Notes: a model not told the origin generated them from the sequence alone. 64,000 nucleotides of DNA from Dactylis glomerata (GCA_007115705.1 QXEO01000817.1:1346500-1410499), one strand, 5' to 3'; numbered from the stretch's first letter, positions 43,694-55,504 are shown. Made by a program: numbers and translations.

Positions 43694-43730
43694 GAATCTC
43701 GGGACGAGATTCTTGTAAGGGGGGTAGAGT
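43694..43730 (+). other. T2 3' hairpin and polypurine tract
   Basis: A perfect 8-bp stem (gaatctcg 43694-43701, cgagattc 43705-43712, loop gga) precedes the tract taaggggggtagagt and the 3' LTR. Compared with T1 the stem has a paired change (GC to TA) that keeps base pairing. Confidence 0.75.
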
Positions 43731-46700
43731 TGTAACATCCCATGCTTGTTAAATAAATAAAGCACTTGTCATCATCATTGCATGCATTTTGTTCTGCACT
43801 TGAGTAAAACTTGAATTCAAATCAAAGAAGAAAACCCTAACATGTGCAACTCTTCTTTATTCGAAATGCTTTCGAAATGTTTTGAAAAAGATTTGCAAAC
43901 AAAATTATGGAGCTTCTACCAATGTTAGATAATATTTTAACTTTACTTAGAAGCTTGTTTCACGAAATATTTGGCAAATTTGCAAACTAGCTTGAGAACA
44001 AAAAAATCAGAAAAAGGTTTTTACAAAAAAAAGGGGGATCCTTCCTTGTTTGGGCCGGCAGCCCAACTCCTCTTCCTTCCCTTCCTCTTCTGGCGCAGCC
44101 CAACAGGGCCCAGCCCAATTCCCAGGGTCATCTTCAACCTCTGGTTCCTGGAAGCTCCTGCGTGTCGACATCGCCGGCGTCGCCGCGCCAGGATTCGCGC
44201 CACCGTCTCCTCCGGCTATAAGAAGGTCGCCGCCGCCCCAGGAACCCTACCCTCCTCATTTCTTCTCTCTCTGGCTCACCGCCTCTCTCTCCCGAGCAAG
44301 CCCACAGGGACCCGAGCTGCCTGCCACGGCCGTCGCCTCCCCTCTCCGTTCCGTGCCTCCCCGGCCTCCTCCGAGCTAGCCGCCAGCTCCGCCTTGCCTC
44401 CCTCCTTCTCCTCGCATACGGAATCGACCGGAGAAGCCCGGAGACGCCGCCGCCATCGCCATTTCTCCACGCAGACCCGAGCTCCGCCACTGCCAATTGC
44501 GCCGCCACCGGACCGCCTCCGGCCCCGTCGACCTCCCCTGCGAGCTCCTGGTGAGCCCAGGGTCCGAGAGGACCCTTTTTCCCCTCGGTTTCCCGCGCCG
44601 GAGCGCCGCCTCCATGTCCACCTGCAGGAGCCCGCCATGGCCGAGCTGCCTGGCCTCTGTGCCAGCGTGGCCTGCCTGCAAGTGGGCCTCGGGCCCCTCC
44701 AGTCAGCGACCAAGGGTCAACAGACCCCGGGTACAAAAAGTCCTGCAGCCTTTTTCAATTTCAGAAAATAACAGAAACTTGCAAAATTCATATTTTATTC
44801 CCTGTTTATCAGAAAAATATGAATAATATGTCAAAATGCTCAGAAAAATGAACTCTACCTGTTTGTGTCAATATCATGCATTGCTAATCAACTTTGAACC
44901 TGCTTAATTTAGAAGAACCAAATTGTACCCCTCTCCGGCTTAATTTAGGGTTTGTCGGACCACTGCTTCGGAGTCGTCCGAAAACCCCGCTACCTGACTA
45001 GCTAGTATTAGGGTTTATTTTGAGCATCCTAAACTTGTCATATCATCATGCTTGTTTGCGCATCGATGCATTATGTTGATTGTGTCCTTCCTTTTCGGTA
45101 TTTTATTCTTCGCGATAGGAACCGAGCCCGATTTCGAGACGAACACCGCTAAAGATCTGTACCCGTCCACTGAAGGACAAGGCAAGCAATCATATATAAA
45201 CCTATGATTTTAAAGAATTTTAAGCTCTGCTATTTACCGCATACGATTCAAATGTCTTTTATCGATAGTTAGAGTTACCCTCTCTAATGCATGTTCCATC
45301 TTTGTCGCCTAAATTACCTGATCCACTGCTCCCAGCATGACTAGGTTTCGCCTGTGCGCATTGCTAGAGCCTCTTTATCTACTATGCTTAGCCATGCTTA
45401 GTTGGTAACCTCTGATCCATCTAGTTGATGAATCCGAGCTGTGAATGAACCTAGAATGACAGATGTTGTGGTATGATCAGTGAAGTTTGTTGAAACATGC
45501 TTAAAGGCTTGGATGAGCCGCCACATTGGGATGTGGTTATTTGACTCATTCTTGCCGAACTTAGGACCCGAGTTCTCGCCTCTTGAACCAAGACCGAGCG
45601 TACAACCACATGAGGACCTATAATGGCACCCTCTCGACTAACTAACTTGCCTAGTCTGTTCCATGAGTCACATAGATCGGGTTTTCCATTTGGCATATGC
45701 ATTGAAAAGGTTTGAAAAGAGATGGTGGAGGAGGTGCATCATATAGGAACGTGGCCGGGGTTGAGAAAGGCATGGCCTTCGTAATCTTGGTCCCTGTACA
45801 CAACCTTAAGGACCGACTTCGGGACTTGACCCATTACGGCGGAGCAATCCTTAGGGCGTGACTCATGGTTTAGGCGAAAGTAAGGTAAAAGTCATGGTCA
45901 ACCCCCCTCTGCCGGCTTTCTAAGAAGAAAGCTAGAACGTTGGCATTAAGAGTTGGTTGGCACGTGTGGGTAAAGTTGTGCACCCCTACAGGGTTAAATC
46001 TTTTCAAAAAGCCGTGTCCACGGTTACGGACGACTTGGGAATGGATTCTGTGATCATAGACAACTTTAACCGAATGGTAAAACTTGGCAACTTAAAGTGT
46101 GAATAGGATTACTCCCTCGGGGTGATAGAGGGGGTGATCCTAGTTGATAGGTTCAGGTGAAGATGATTCGGTGGATATCTTATGATGTTTCAGTAGAGCT
46201 GGTATCGCTCTCTCCCTCTTTTAAAATGATCTGAGTAGATGAGCCTCTATTCTTATCTGTCTTGCAAATAAAACTTGCTTTATGCAAAGAAACTCCAAAG
46301 AAAGCCTTTCTAACCAAGCATTTAGCTAATAGGTAGCTAATAGGTTAGTAAGTCTTGCTGAGTACCTTAAGTACTCACCCTTGCCTCGTTGTTGTTTTTC
46401 TACAGAGGAAGTTGCTCCAGCCGAAGGTGGTTTCTACGTTGACATCGACGAGTAGTTGGGAGTTCCCAGACAGCAGCCTGAGACTTAAGGGTTGGACGTC
46501 GCTTTATGTTTAAGGCCTCTTAGGCCATTTGCTATCTTGTTATGTAGCATAACATAATTTGCTTTCCGTTGCTTGTTGTAATGTTGGTCAGTGACCTTTG
46601 TTTGTAATCCTTTGGATCTTTGCTCAGGTAAGAGCTTTGCAATATTACCTTTGAGTCGTAGAGTCACTGTTGTGTACCAACTTTGGTTACCCATCTCGTG

Positions 46701-46914
46701 CATGAGAGGGGTTTAAGATTCTCGAGCTCTCTGTTATGCAGTCTTGGTTATGATTAGTTTCACGGCGCTTCGAGATGTGTAGAGCCGATGTTTAATTCCG
46801 GCCTGCCTACCAATGGTGTTCCGGTCTGGGACTGGTAACCCCAGTATCACTCATTGCTAGCGTGACTAATACACATAACATCTCTGTATAGCTTAGATCC
46901 CGGGGGTCCCCACA
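43731..46914 (+). repeat. T2 3' LTR
   Basis: 3184 bp. It retains the segment around 44664-44840 that the 5' LTR has lost, and carries a small tandem duplication tagctaataggt near 46323. It ends gtccccaca followed by the target duplication caacg. Confidence 0.92.
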
Positions 46915-46919
46915 CAACG

Positions 46920-47920
46920 GAGTTCTTGATATCTTCCATACTAAACAAGTGAGAGCGGTTCCGAGATGTTTGATTAATTGGCACAATTGTGCTCTTTTAT
47001 AGCTTGGCACTCCTCCCCACCTTTTCCTTTCTCAAACCATGGCTAACCAATTCCATCGGGTGCCCACCAACTTTCACAAACCATGGAGGAGTGCCTTTTT
47101 CTTTCTTTTTCTCTTTTTAGATTACAACGGTCTGACCAACTCCCTTGCAAAATTAATGACGAGCAGATGAAGCTGTCTAGTCGAGGGGTACTCAATTTAG
47201 TATGGAAGATAACAAACCCAACCACTACATCCTCATGAGCTAAAAACAGTGGCACAAAATGAGAAGTATTTGAAAGGTAGCACATGAAAATTTACTTGGA
47301 ATGGCTTGAAATACCATGCATAGGAATTTATAGTGGACTCTTTGGAAGTAACTTGGTTTTTGGGGATTGGATGCACGAGAAGTATTCCCTCTCAGTACAG
47401 GGTTTTGGCTAGCAAGGATAGGTAGCAAGCATAAGAGTTGCATGAAACAAACAATCATACATATAATAGGAACAATCATGCAAACTTCTTTGAAAGTACA
47501 ACGATTTTTAACTTGAGAATACTAATGCTTATGAGCCAAACATGAAGGAAAGCTGAAATGATGTATCCACTAGCACTTCTTTCTTCTTTTCTACTCAAAC
47601 CTCAAGGTAATGTTGCTACTAACCAAGCTAAGTTTGCCAAAACCAACTAAATTTACTCATGCTCCCAAAGTGATACCAATACTAATCAACAAGACTAATC
47701 ATATAAGAGAGATTGCAAACTAAAATAAAGTGTGCAGAAAGTAAACGATAAAAATTCTCATTAATATTTCATTACCGCAACTCACACCAAGGGATACATA
47801 GATAACCAACTAAGGAGGATACTTCCACACTGCAAACTATTCTATAAGATAACTTCTCTATTCATGATATGACTCTACTTGAAAAGTAAATGAGTAAAAG
47901 ATAATGATGTGATACCGCGG
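46920..47920 (-). other. Element B 3' non-coding internal region
   Basis: No credible ORF. In reverse it matches element A around 24200-24530, and it continues across T2 at 35498-35630. Confidence 0.65.
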
Positions 47921-47937
47921 CACTCCCCCAAGCTTGG
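47921..47937 (-). other. Internal polypurine-tract copy in element B
   Basis: On the minus strand, ccaagcttgggggagtg follows the accessory ORF stop by about 35 bases. It resembles the tract of element A (ctaagcttggggggag). Confidence 0.55.
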
Positions 47938-47971
47938 AACAAGCCAAGGGGATGCCAATACCAATGATGAA

Positions 47972-48331
47972 TTACTCCTTCGGTGGTGGGGGTAAGATCA
48001 TCCTTGGACCAAGTAAAAGTTCCAGCATCCTGCGAAGCCTGAGATTCTCTTCTTGAAGTATCTGTATCTCCCTCTCCAGAACTCGGTATTGGGCACAAAG
48101 CTCGTCAGTGACCAGCATACCCTCTTTTATTACAGGCATGAAATTTAGATCCAAGACTGGTAGTGTTGGTCCCTGCATATTATGAGAAAAGGCACGTCCA
48201 GCGTTCATTGATCCTACAAAAGTAGGGTCTCTCGCCCTTGATCCTCCAGCCACCTATTCTTCCTTCAGCTTGAGGTCTTGGTGGTCCTCTTCCATAGGCT
48301 TTTTGCCCTTGTCATCGCTTGAAGAAGCCAT
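47972..48331 (-). CDS. Element B accessory ORF, short coiled-coil protein with in-frame TAG
   Basis: The ATG at 48331 starts a Ser/Asp/Lys-rich segment of 25 codons. A TAG at 48254-48256 interrupts it, and the same frame then continues for 93 codons to a TAA. The second part has a Leu/Glu heptad segment (about 30 residues near the C-terminus, REIQILQEENLRLRRMLELLL) typical of a short coiled coil or leucine zipper. It lies about 95 bases after a TATA box (48427-48433) and an LTR-like palindrome. It occupies the place of A's 377-residue ORF but has no resemblance to it. I do not recognise the protein. Confidence 0.5.
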
Positions 48332-48420
48332 AATGCTCCCAGAACTGAGAACAACTCCTGACAGAAACATATCGAAATGAAAACACGACGAAAACACGAT
48401 ATATAGACCTCGGGCAATCC

Positions 48421-48560
48421 GGGGGGTTATATAGGCGAAAACTAAACATCAAAACATAATCACAGGAGGAAACCGGGGCGGAAACGAGCTCCGAGGTGGT
48501 CTCACCACAGGGCAGCGCGACCTGGAGTGGGCTCGCGCCCCCTGGTGGTGAGGAGCCACC
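48421..48560 (-). promoter_or_regulatory. Internal U3-like promoter in element B
   Basis: A near-perfect 20-bp inverted repeat (48501-48520 and 48533-48552, arms ctcaccacagggcagcgcga and its partner) is followed on the minus strand by tatataa (48427-48433). It resembles the U3 palindrome of the same element's LTR (54687-54752), sharing the cctgtggtgag and ccacc parts. Confidence 0.55.
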
Positions 48561-48670
48561 GGACTCCGTCTCCTTCCCGTTTTCATCTCATGATTTTTCA
48601 TATTTAATAAAAACAACAAAAATATTAATGGAAAAGTTTAGCATGAACCTTTTCTGACTAGAACTGTTAC

Positions 48671-51600
48671 CTATTCAAAAACGAATTCTGCAGGTTCCTG
48701 CATATTGTCATGGATGAATTCTTCCAGAGAAACCATTTGAATAACATCAACATCTTCATTATAAGAATCTCCATCAATATAATGTTTGAGTCTTTGCCCA
48801 TTCACCACTTGTGTAGTGTTATATTTTAACGAAGCAATCTTTATCGCACCTGAGCGGTACACCTCTTCAATAACATAGGGTCCTTCCCATTTTAAGAGTA
48901 ATTTTCCTGCAAAAAATCCGAGACGAGACCTATACAATAGAACTTTCTCACCAACATGAAACTCTCTCTTAAGAATTCTCTTATCATGCCATAGCTTGAC
49001 TTTCTCTTTGAAAAGTCTGGCATTCTCGTAAGCTTCATTTCTCCACTCATCTAAAGAACTCAAATCAAGCAACCTTTTCTTACTAGCGAGTTTAAAATCC
49101 CTATTAAGATCTTTCATGGCCCAAGAAGCTTTGTGTTCTAATTCTAAGGGCAAGTGACATGCTTTTCTGTAAACCATCTTGTAAGGAGACATGCCCATGG
49201 GGTTCTTATAAGCAGTTCTATAAGCCCATAAAGCATCGTTTAACTTGCTAGCCCAGTTTTTCCTAGATCTATTAACAGTCTTCTGCAAGATAGACTTGAT
49301 CTCTCTATTTGAAAGTTCTACCTGCCCACTGGTTTGGGGATGATAAGCAGAAGCAATTCTATGATTAACGTCATATCTAGCAAGAGTTTTTCTAAAACCG
49401 CCATAAATAAAATGAGAACCTCCATCAGTCATAAGATATCTAGGCACCCCAAACCTAGGAAAAACAACATCCTTAAGCATTTTTAACATGGTCTCACCAT
49501 CGGCACTCTTCGTAGGTATGGCTTCTACCCACTTGGTAAAATAATCAATAGCAACAAGTATATGAGTATACCCTTTGGAAGGAGGAAAAGGACCCATAAA
49601 GTCAAACCCCCAACAATCAAATGGTTCAATAACGAGAGTGTAACTCATAGGAATTTCATTACGTCTAGAAATATTACCAACTCTTTGACATTCATCACAA
49701 GATAAAACATACCTTCTAGCATCTTTAAAAAGGGTTGGCCAATAAAAACCTGATTGTAGAACCTTTTGTGCAGTTCTATCTCCAGCATGATGTCCTCCAT
49801 AAGCAGTGCCATGGCATTTCCTCAATATTTCTTGTTGCTCATACTCTAGAACACACCTTCGCATAATTCCATCAACTCCTTTATATAGGTGTGGGTCATC
49901 CCAAAAATAATGCCTCAAATCATAAAAGAATTTTCTTCTTTGCTGAGGTGTAAAGGTTGGAGGCAAATACTTGGAAATAATAAAGTTAGCATAATCAGCA
50001 TACCACAGATTCTCTCGCAAAGTTACATTTATTGAAGCCAACTGTTCATTTGGAAAACTATCATTAATAGGAATAGGATCAAAAGAAATGTTTTCCAATC
50101 TAGACAAATTGTCAGCAATAGGATTTTCAGCACCTTTCCTATCTACAATATGCAAATCAAACTCTTGTAAAAGCAACACCCATCTAATAAGCCTAGGCTT
50201 AGCATCCTTTTTCAACATAAGATATCTAATAGCAGCGTGATCAATATGAATAGTAACTTTAGAATCAACAATGTAAGGTCTAAACTTTTCACATGCAAAA
50301 ACAACAGCAAGAAACTCCTTCTCAGTAGTAGCATAATTCTTCTGAGCAGCATCAAGAGTCTTACTAGCATAATGAATAACATTTAACTTCTTATCTATGC
50401 GCTGTCCAAGAACAGCACCAACAGCAAAATCACTAGCGTCACATATAATTTTGAAGGGTAAATTCCAATCAGGTGGTTGAACTATAGGAGCAGTAGTTAA
50501 AGCCTTCTTAAGAGTTTCAAAAGCTTCCTTACAATCATCATCAAAGACAAATGGTACATCCTTTTGAAGAAGATTAGTAAGAGGCCTTGAAATCTTAGAG
50601 AAATCTTTAATAAACCTCCTATAGAAACCAGCATGACCAAGAATGCTACGAATACCTTTAACATCCCTAGGACAGGGCATTTTCTCAATTGCTTTGACCT
50701 TTGCTCTGTCAACTTCAATACCTCTTTCAGAAATTTTATGTCCAAGAACAATTCCTTCATTCACCATAAAGTGGCATTTCTCCCAATTAAGAACAAGGTT
50801 AGTTTCTTCACACCTCTGCAAAACTTTATCAAGATTGTGCAAACAATTATCAAAAGAAGTTCCATAGATGGAGAAATCATCCATGAAGACCTCCACAATT
50901 TCCTCACAAAAACCATGAAAAATAGCAGACATGCATCTTTGAAAAGTAGCCGGAGCATTGCACAAACCAAACGGCATACGTCTATAAGCATAAGTTCCAT
51001 AAGGACAAGTAAAAGTGGTTTTTTCTTGATCTTGCTTTTTAACAGCAATCTGAGAGAAACCAGAATAACCATCAAGAAAACAAAAATGAGTCTTCTTAGA
51101 CAACCTCTCTAACATTTGCTCTATAAAAGGTAAAGGATAATGATCTTTCTTAGTAACTTTGTTTACCTTTCTAAAATCAATGTACATCCTATAACCAACT
51201 ACTACCCTTTGAGGAATAAGCTCGTTATTCTCATTAGGCACAACAGTGATACCTCCTTTCTTAGGAACACAATGAGCAGGACTAACCCATCTACTATCAG
51301 CAATAGGATAAATAATACCAGCATCAAGGAGCTTCAATACCTCATTTCTTACCACTTCCTTCATCTTGGGAATTAAGCGGTGTTGATGTTCAACAACTGG
51401 CTTTGCATCTTCCTCCATGTTAATAGCATGCTGACATATAGTGGGAGAAATCCCTTTTAAATCATCGAGAGTATATCCTATAGCTCCTCGGTGTTTCCTC
51501 AATATCTCCAATAACCTTTGTTCTTCCTTTCCTGAAAGCTTAGAACTGATAATAACAGGATATATTTTCTTATCATCTATATAAGCATACTTAAGATCAT

Positions 51601-51769
51601 TAGGTAAAGGTTTTAATTCAAAAACAGGATCTTCCTTAGGTGGCATAGTGGTACCCAGATCCTCCACAGGTAAATTGTGCTTAATCAACGGTGGTTGATG
51701 AAGAAGAATATCGTCAATCTCTTCTCTTTCCTCCCTGAAGACATCACTTTCATGGTCCTCCATAAATTG
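48671..51769 (-). CDS. pol: Element B pol (reverse transcriptase, RNase H, integrase), intact
   Basis: A single open frame of about 1030 residues from the ATG at 51763, and open back to the gag stop. RT has the Athila-type active site FMDD at about residues 293-296 (counted from that Met). RNase H follows with the DAS motif and a final ADNLSR. Integrase has an HHCC region with CDEC, then [15 protein letters not shown] and GQVELSNRE with a D-E spacing of exactly 35, and a C-terminal GPYVIEEVY segment. There is no chromodomain, as expected for Athila. There are no stops or shifts. This is the best-preserved pol in the window, and it lies in frame with gag across one TAG. Confidence 0.9.
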   Translation of the reverse strand, partial: QFMEDHESDVFREEREEIDDILLHQPPLIKHNLPVEDLGTTMPPKEDPVFELKPLPNDLKYAYIDDKKIYPVIISSKLSGKEEQRLLEILRKHRGAIGYTLDDLKGISPTICQHAINMEEDAKPVVEHQHRLIPKMKEVVRNEVLKLLDAGIIYPIADSRWVSPAHCVPKKGGITVVPNENNELIPQRVVVGYRMYIDFRKVNKVTKKDHYPLPFIEQMLERLSKKTHFCFLDGYSGFSQIAVKKQDQEKTTFTCPYGTYAYRRMPFGLCNAPATFQRCMSAIFHGFCEEIVEVFMDDFSIYGTSFDNCLHNLDKVLQRCEETNLVLNWEKCHFMVNEGIVLGHKISERGIEVDRAKVKAIEKMPCPRDVKGIRSILGHAGFYRRFIKDFSKISRPLTNLLQKDVPFVFDDDCKEAFETLKKALTTAPIVQPPDWNLPFKIICDASDFAVGAVLGQRIDKKLNVIHYASKTLDAAQKNYATTEKEFLAVVFACEKFRPYIVDSKVTIHIDHAAIRYLMLKKDAKPRLIRWVLLLQEFDLHIVDRKGAENPIADNLSRLENISFDPIPINDSFPNEQLASINVTLRENLWYADYANFIISKYLPPTFTPQQRRKFFYDLRHYFWDDPHLYKGVDGIMRRCVLEYEQQEILRKCHGTAYGGHHAGDRTAQKVLQSGFYWPTLFKDARRYVLSCDECQRVGNISRRNEIPMSYTLVIEPFDCWGFDFMGPFPPSKGYTHILVAIDYFTKWVEAIPTKSADGETMLKMLKDVVFPRFGVPRYLMTDGGSHFIYGGFRKTLARYDVNHRIASAYHPQTSGQVELSNREIKSILQKTVNRSRKNWASKLNDALWAYRTAYKNPMGMSPYKMVYRKACHLPLELEHKASWAMKDLNRDFKLASKKRLLDLSSLDEWRNEAYENARLFKEKVKLWHDKRILKREFHVGEKVLLYRSRLGFFAGKLLLKWEGPYVIEEVYRSGAIKIASLKYNTTQVVNGQRLKHYIDGDSYNEDVDVIQMVSLEEFIHDNMQEPAEFVFE

Positions 51770-53389
51770 CTACAAAGCATTATTAGGAGCAAGAGCAATA
51801 GAGGCAAGCTGTTCAACTCGAAAATTTTCATCAGGCAATTCATTTTCATAAGGAGTTTTAGCAAACTTAGAAAAATTAAACTCATAAGATTCTCCATCAA
51901 ACTTAGTAAATTTTTTCTCCTTCTTATAATCTATCACAGCACCACAAGTATTCAAAAAGGGTCTACCGAAAATAATAGGACAAGTTTTACTAGCTTGCTT
52001 ACCAAGTACAAGAAAATCTGTAGGATATTTAGTCTTACCGCATAAAACTTCCACATCTCGAACAATACCAAGTGGCAAGACAGTCTCTCTATTAGCAAGC
52101 TGAATAACCACATCAATCTCCTCTAGTTCACCAGGGGCAATCTCATGCATGATTTCTTTATAAAGCTCTATAGGAATAGCACTTGAACTTGCACCAATAT
52201 CGCATAAACCATAATAGCAATGATCGCCAATCCTTACAGAAATAACAGGAACACTTGTTTTCCTACGCCTACTAGGATGTGAAACAATGTTAGAAGCATC
52301 TTCACAAAAGACAATATGTTCATCTCCTATATCTTTAGTAACAAGGTCCTTCACTATAGCTACAGGTGACTTAATAGTAATTTGCTCATCAGGTTCTGCA
52401 GCTTTCTTAGTACTTTTATTAAGCACACTTATCAAAGTAGAATGCTCCTTTACCTTAGCAGGGAAAGGCGTCTTCTCGAAATAAGGTTTAGGCAAAATGC
52501 GATCAACAGTACAAACTTCAGTAGTTTTGGCAGGAATATGACTAATGGAATCTTTATAAGGCGCATGATACTTGTTCCAATCTTTCTTTGGAACATCAAG
52601 ATAAGAGGCAAAAGCCTTAAAATAGTTAGCAAGTATCTGGGAATCAAGACCATAAACAGTGCTAACATTATGAAAGTCATCGGTTCCCATAAAAGCTTTT
52701 ATGCATTCATAATCATAATTTATACATGACTTCCTACCTTTGTCGTCTCCCCATCCTTCAGCATTTTCTTGAATATGATCAAGAAGATCCCACTTAGCTT
52801 CTTCTTTCATGCGCGCAAATGATCCAGCGCAGGAAGCATCCAGTAAATCCTTATCGTGAAGAGTAAGCCTCGCATAAAAGTTATTAATAACAATGTTGCT
52901 GGGAAGCTTATGGGTGGGGCATTTGAGCATTAGTGACTTCAATCTCCCCCACGCTTGGGCAATACTCTCTCCATCATGAGGCCAAAAGTTATATATTCGA
53001 TTACGATCTTTATGAATTTCACTTGGAGGATAAAACTTGGAATAAAAGAGAGGTACAATTTCCTCCCAAGCAATAGATGGACCATCCTTTAGCAGCCGAT
53101 ACCACTCCTCAGCTCTTCCTTTCAGTGATAAAGAGAATAGCTTCCTCTTAACCTGGCTCGATGAAATACCTGCACACTTGAACAACTCGCATAATTCATG
53201 AATAAAGAGTAAGCGATCACCCGGATGGACAGTTCCATCTCCTGAATAGCAGTTATCCATAACACGTTCAACAATTTTAATAGGTATTTTAAAAGGATCT
53301 AATTGAGCAGGTGGTGGATGTGGTTCATCCACATCTGCAACAGTGGTAGTAGTGTTCCCGAATAGGAACCCAAATGGAGAACTCTCCAT
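51770..53389 (-). CDS. gag: Element B gag-protease
   Basis: The ATG at 53389 lies about 95 bases after the primer site. The frame is also open upstream, but into the LTR. The protein is about 539 residues. The capsid domain covers about 40-200 (SLKGRAEEWYRLL, LFYSKFYPPSEI). A retropepsin-like domain is near the C-terminus with DIGASSSAIP in place of DTGAS, and IIFGRPFLNTCGAVIDY, the usual Athila form. I see no zinc knuckle. It ends in TAG (51770-51772) followed in the same frame by caa ttt and the pol ATG, so readthrough would give Gag-Pol; alternatively the TAG is a mutated CAG. Confidence 0.87.
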   Translation of the reverse strand: MESSPFGFLFGNTTTTVADVDEPHPPPAQLDPFKIPIKIVERVMDNCYSGDGTVHPGDRLLFIHELCELFKCAGISSSQVKRKLFSLSLKGRAEEWYRLLKDGPSIAWEEIVPLFYSKFYPPSEIHKDRNRIYNFWPHDGESIAQAWGRLKSLMLKCPTHKLPSNIVINNFYARLTLHDKDLLDASCAGSFARMKEEAKWDLLDHIQENAEGWGDDKGRKSCINYDYECIKAFMGTDDFHNVSTVYGLDSQILANYFKAFASYLDVPKKDWNKYHAPYKDSISHIPAKTTEVCTVDRILPKPYFEKTPFPAKVKEHSTLISVLNKSTKKAAEPDEQITIKSPVAIVKDLVTKDIGDEHIVFCEDASNIVSHPSRRRKTSVPVISVRIGDHCYYGLCDIGASSSAIPIELYKEIMHEIAPGELEEIDVVIQLANRETVLPLGIVRDVEVLCGKTKYPTDFLVLGKQASKTCPIIFGRPFLNTCGAVIDYKKEKKFTKFDGESYEFNFSKFAKTPYENELPDENFRVEQLASIALAPNNAL

Positions 53390-53481
53390 AGCAAAATAAA
53401 ATAAAAATAAAAGATAGAAATAAAAACAATACTCACAGTGACGGTTACCTTTACCAATTCCACTCTTCAATAGCGCTTCAC

Positions 53482-53499
53482 TCCCCGGCAATGGTGCCA
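53482..53499 (-). other. Element B primer binding site (tRNA-Asp type, two changes)
   Basis: On the minus strand tggcaccattgccgggga, which differs from the element A site at two positions, both G to A in a former CG context. It lies 11 bases inside the LTR end. Confidence 0.8.
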
Positions 53500-53510
53500 G
53501 AAAATAGTCT

Positions 53511-55024
53511 TGATGACCCACAAGTATAGGGGGTGTATTGTAGTACTTTCGATAAATAAGAGTGTCAAACCCAACGAGGAGCAGAAAGTGTTGACAAGTG
53601 GTTTTGATCAAATTCACTGTAAATTCTAACAAACGGGTTTTCAGGGGTATTTGGTAATGCAAGTAAATAAAGTACGAGTAAATAAAAGACAATAATAACA
53701 ATTGCAGCAAGTGGCCCAATCCTTTCTAGAGCAAAGGACAAGCCGGTTGTGTAACTTATGATGACCAAACATTCTCGAGGACACACGGGAGTTTCTGTCA
53801 AGAGCTTTCGCTTTATGCCGCTAAATAATCTTTATTGGTTTGATAAGTGTTATGGGGGTGAACCTGTGCTAGTGCACTACCCTTTCTAGGATAAATACAC
53901 ACTTGTGATTATACCCCTTGCAAGCATCCGCAACTACAAGAAAGTAATTAAGATAAATCTAACCACAGCCTTAAACTCTAAGATCCTACGCTCCCTCGTG
54001 CAATGGTTTCCTAACGGAGGTTTAGGTTTCTGTCACTCTAGCAACCCCACAATTAGTAGCCAAATACACAATGCATCTCACTAGGCCCATAAATGGTGAA
54101 GTATCATGTAGTCGACGTTCACATGACACCAATAGTGAAATAGCACCACAACAAATAAATATCAAACCATTAAATATTACTTAACATAATTCTACTACTA
54201 ACATCTTGACTTCTCCCATGTCCTCAAGAACTAAACGAACTACTCACAAGACATCATATGGATCATGATCAGAGGTGAAATAATGGTAAATAACAATCTG
54301 AACATAAACCTTAATTCAACAGTTCCACTCAATAGCATCAACCACAAGAGTAATCAACACCGGGAAAGTTTCCCCTAAGAATTTGACAAGATTCAACTCA
54401 AGATGTTACAGCGGGATGGCATGGTGATGGTGGAGATGAAGGTGCTGGTGATGGAGATGATGATGATGATCCCGATGAAGTCTGGTGCGATGGCGATGAC
54501 GATGGCGACAATCTCCCCTCTCCAGGAAGGAATTTCCCTGGAAGATTCTTGCCTGCCGAAGAGCTTTTCTCCCTTTGGTGTTTTCCGCCCCGCAGAGGCG
54601 GCGGTGTCTATCTCTGAGCTCCCACCCCTCACTTAGGTTTTTGGGGATGACCATATACGCGAAGGGGTGATGACAGAAGTGCGCTAGGGTGGCCTCACCA
54701 CAGGCTGGCGCGGCCAGGGGTGGACCCACATCCCCTGTGGGTGAGCCCACCCTGTGGCTCCTGTCGCCTACTCCTTCTGGCTTCTTCAGTCTTCTGGCAA
54801 AATATAATTTTTTGGTATTTTTCTAGAATTTCCTGATCTTCCGAAACATGGTGTCTTGATAGTCCTTTTTCCAGCGGAATCCTGACTCCGGCAGCAAATC
54901 CTCCAATGATCATCAAACATGTAAAAACAGAGGAAACAACATAAGTATCATCTCTAAATGTGAAATATATCAATGAATAATAGTAAATTATGATACAAAA
55001 TAGTGATGCAAAATGGACGTATCA
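53511..55024 (-). repeat. Element B 5' LTR
   Basis: Minus strand from tgatacgtccattttgcatc to gggtcatca, 1514 bp. It has a U3 palindrome (54687-54704 and 54734-54752) and a TATA-like gtatatgg near 54653. The flank at 55025-55029 (atgga) should be the target duplication, but the partner is outside the window. Confidence 0.85.
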
Positions 55025-55170
55025 ATGGACTGTATCTCATGAGCCTGCTCGACAATGCCGCGCTCATCAGTCATCTTGTAGTCAAAGAATTGCTCCATGA
55101 CATACAATTCACTGCCTGCATCCGAGACGCCAAACTTGGCCTCGAGCGCATCCCACATGTCCTTGCCCAT
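55025..55170 (-). pseudogene. gag: Copia gag fragment between element B and the Tat element
   Basis: On the minus strand it encodes about 48 residues with the pattern of the Copia-type gag (UBN2) domain: KDMWDALEAKFG, then ELYVMEQFFDYKM and EQAHEIQ. It is cut on one side by element B's LTR and on the other by the Tat LTR, so both inserted in the same older Copia copy. It is not related to the Copia gag at 3-1601. Confidence 0.75.
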
Positions 55171-55504
55171 TGACGAGGGTTAACTTGACAAATGTCCTAG
55201 ATGAAGGACTTATGATCGGGGAGATAGGGCGTCGGATGAACTCGAAGGTAAAATCAGTCAAATAAGGTGCTTATCGAAAGTAAACGTGGGGTGTAAACCT
55301 GGCTTGCTTTCAATCTGTCCCTCACCGTCCTCTCCTGGCCCCTATATATAGGTGGCCAGGTCTCAAGGTTTGGGAGGGATCCGATATAGATTACAATATC
55401 GATATACGACATGAACTCGTATTTCGACTAGTGTTACAACTGGGCCTAGCTTAACAGGCCTCAGGGTACTCAACTGTCGGGCTCTATTATCTATACCCTT
55501 GTCA
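55171..55504 (-). repeat. Tat-element 3' LTR (short)
   Basis: 334 bp with matching ends: minus strand TGACAAGGGT at 55504 and ACCCTCGTCA at 55171. It contains a TATA box (ctatatata on the plus strand near 55343). The left flank cccat (55166-55170) should be the target duplication. Confidence 0.7.

Larger units (their letters stand above)
35631..46914 (+). mobile_element. Gypsy element T2, Tekay/Del-type chromovirus, 11.3 kb
   Basis: The ends are TGTAACATCC and GTCCCCACA. The target duplication caacg is at 35626-35630 and 46915-46919. The 5' LTR is 3021 bp and the 3' LTR 3184 bp; most of the length difference is a deletion in the 5' LTR near 36560. LTR divergence is visibly greater than in T1, with about fifteen differences in the first 700 bp alone, so this insertion is older. 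Primer site tRNA-iMet. Pol is broken by a frameshift and three nonsense codons. Confidence 0.92.
35498..55024 (-). mobile_element. Gypsy element B, Athila-like, minus strand, pol intact, interrupted by T2
   Basis: Minus-strand order: 5' LTR (55024-53511), tRNA-Asp-type primer site, gag-protease, pol, accessory ORF, internal tract copy, and 3' non-coding region. The element is cut by T2 (35631-46914) and by the CACTA-like element at 35497, so its 3' LTR lies left of the window. Sequence on both sides of T2 aligns, in reverse, with one continuous stretch of element A (about 24380-24690), which proves the continuity. Pol is a single 1030-residue ORF, so B-type elements could supply enzymes to A. 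Confidence 0.85.

Noticed and set aside
51685..52045. Plus-strand ORFs of 60-160 codons across the B gag-pol region (for example 50633-51112)
   Set aside because: They are antisense shadows of conserved gag-pol coding sequence.
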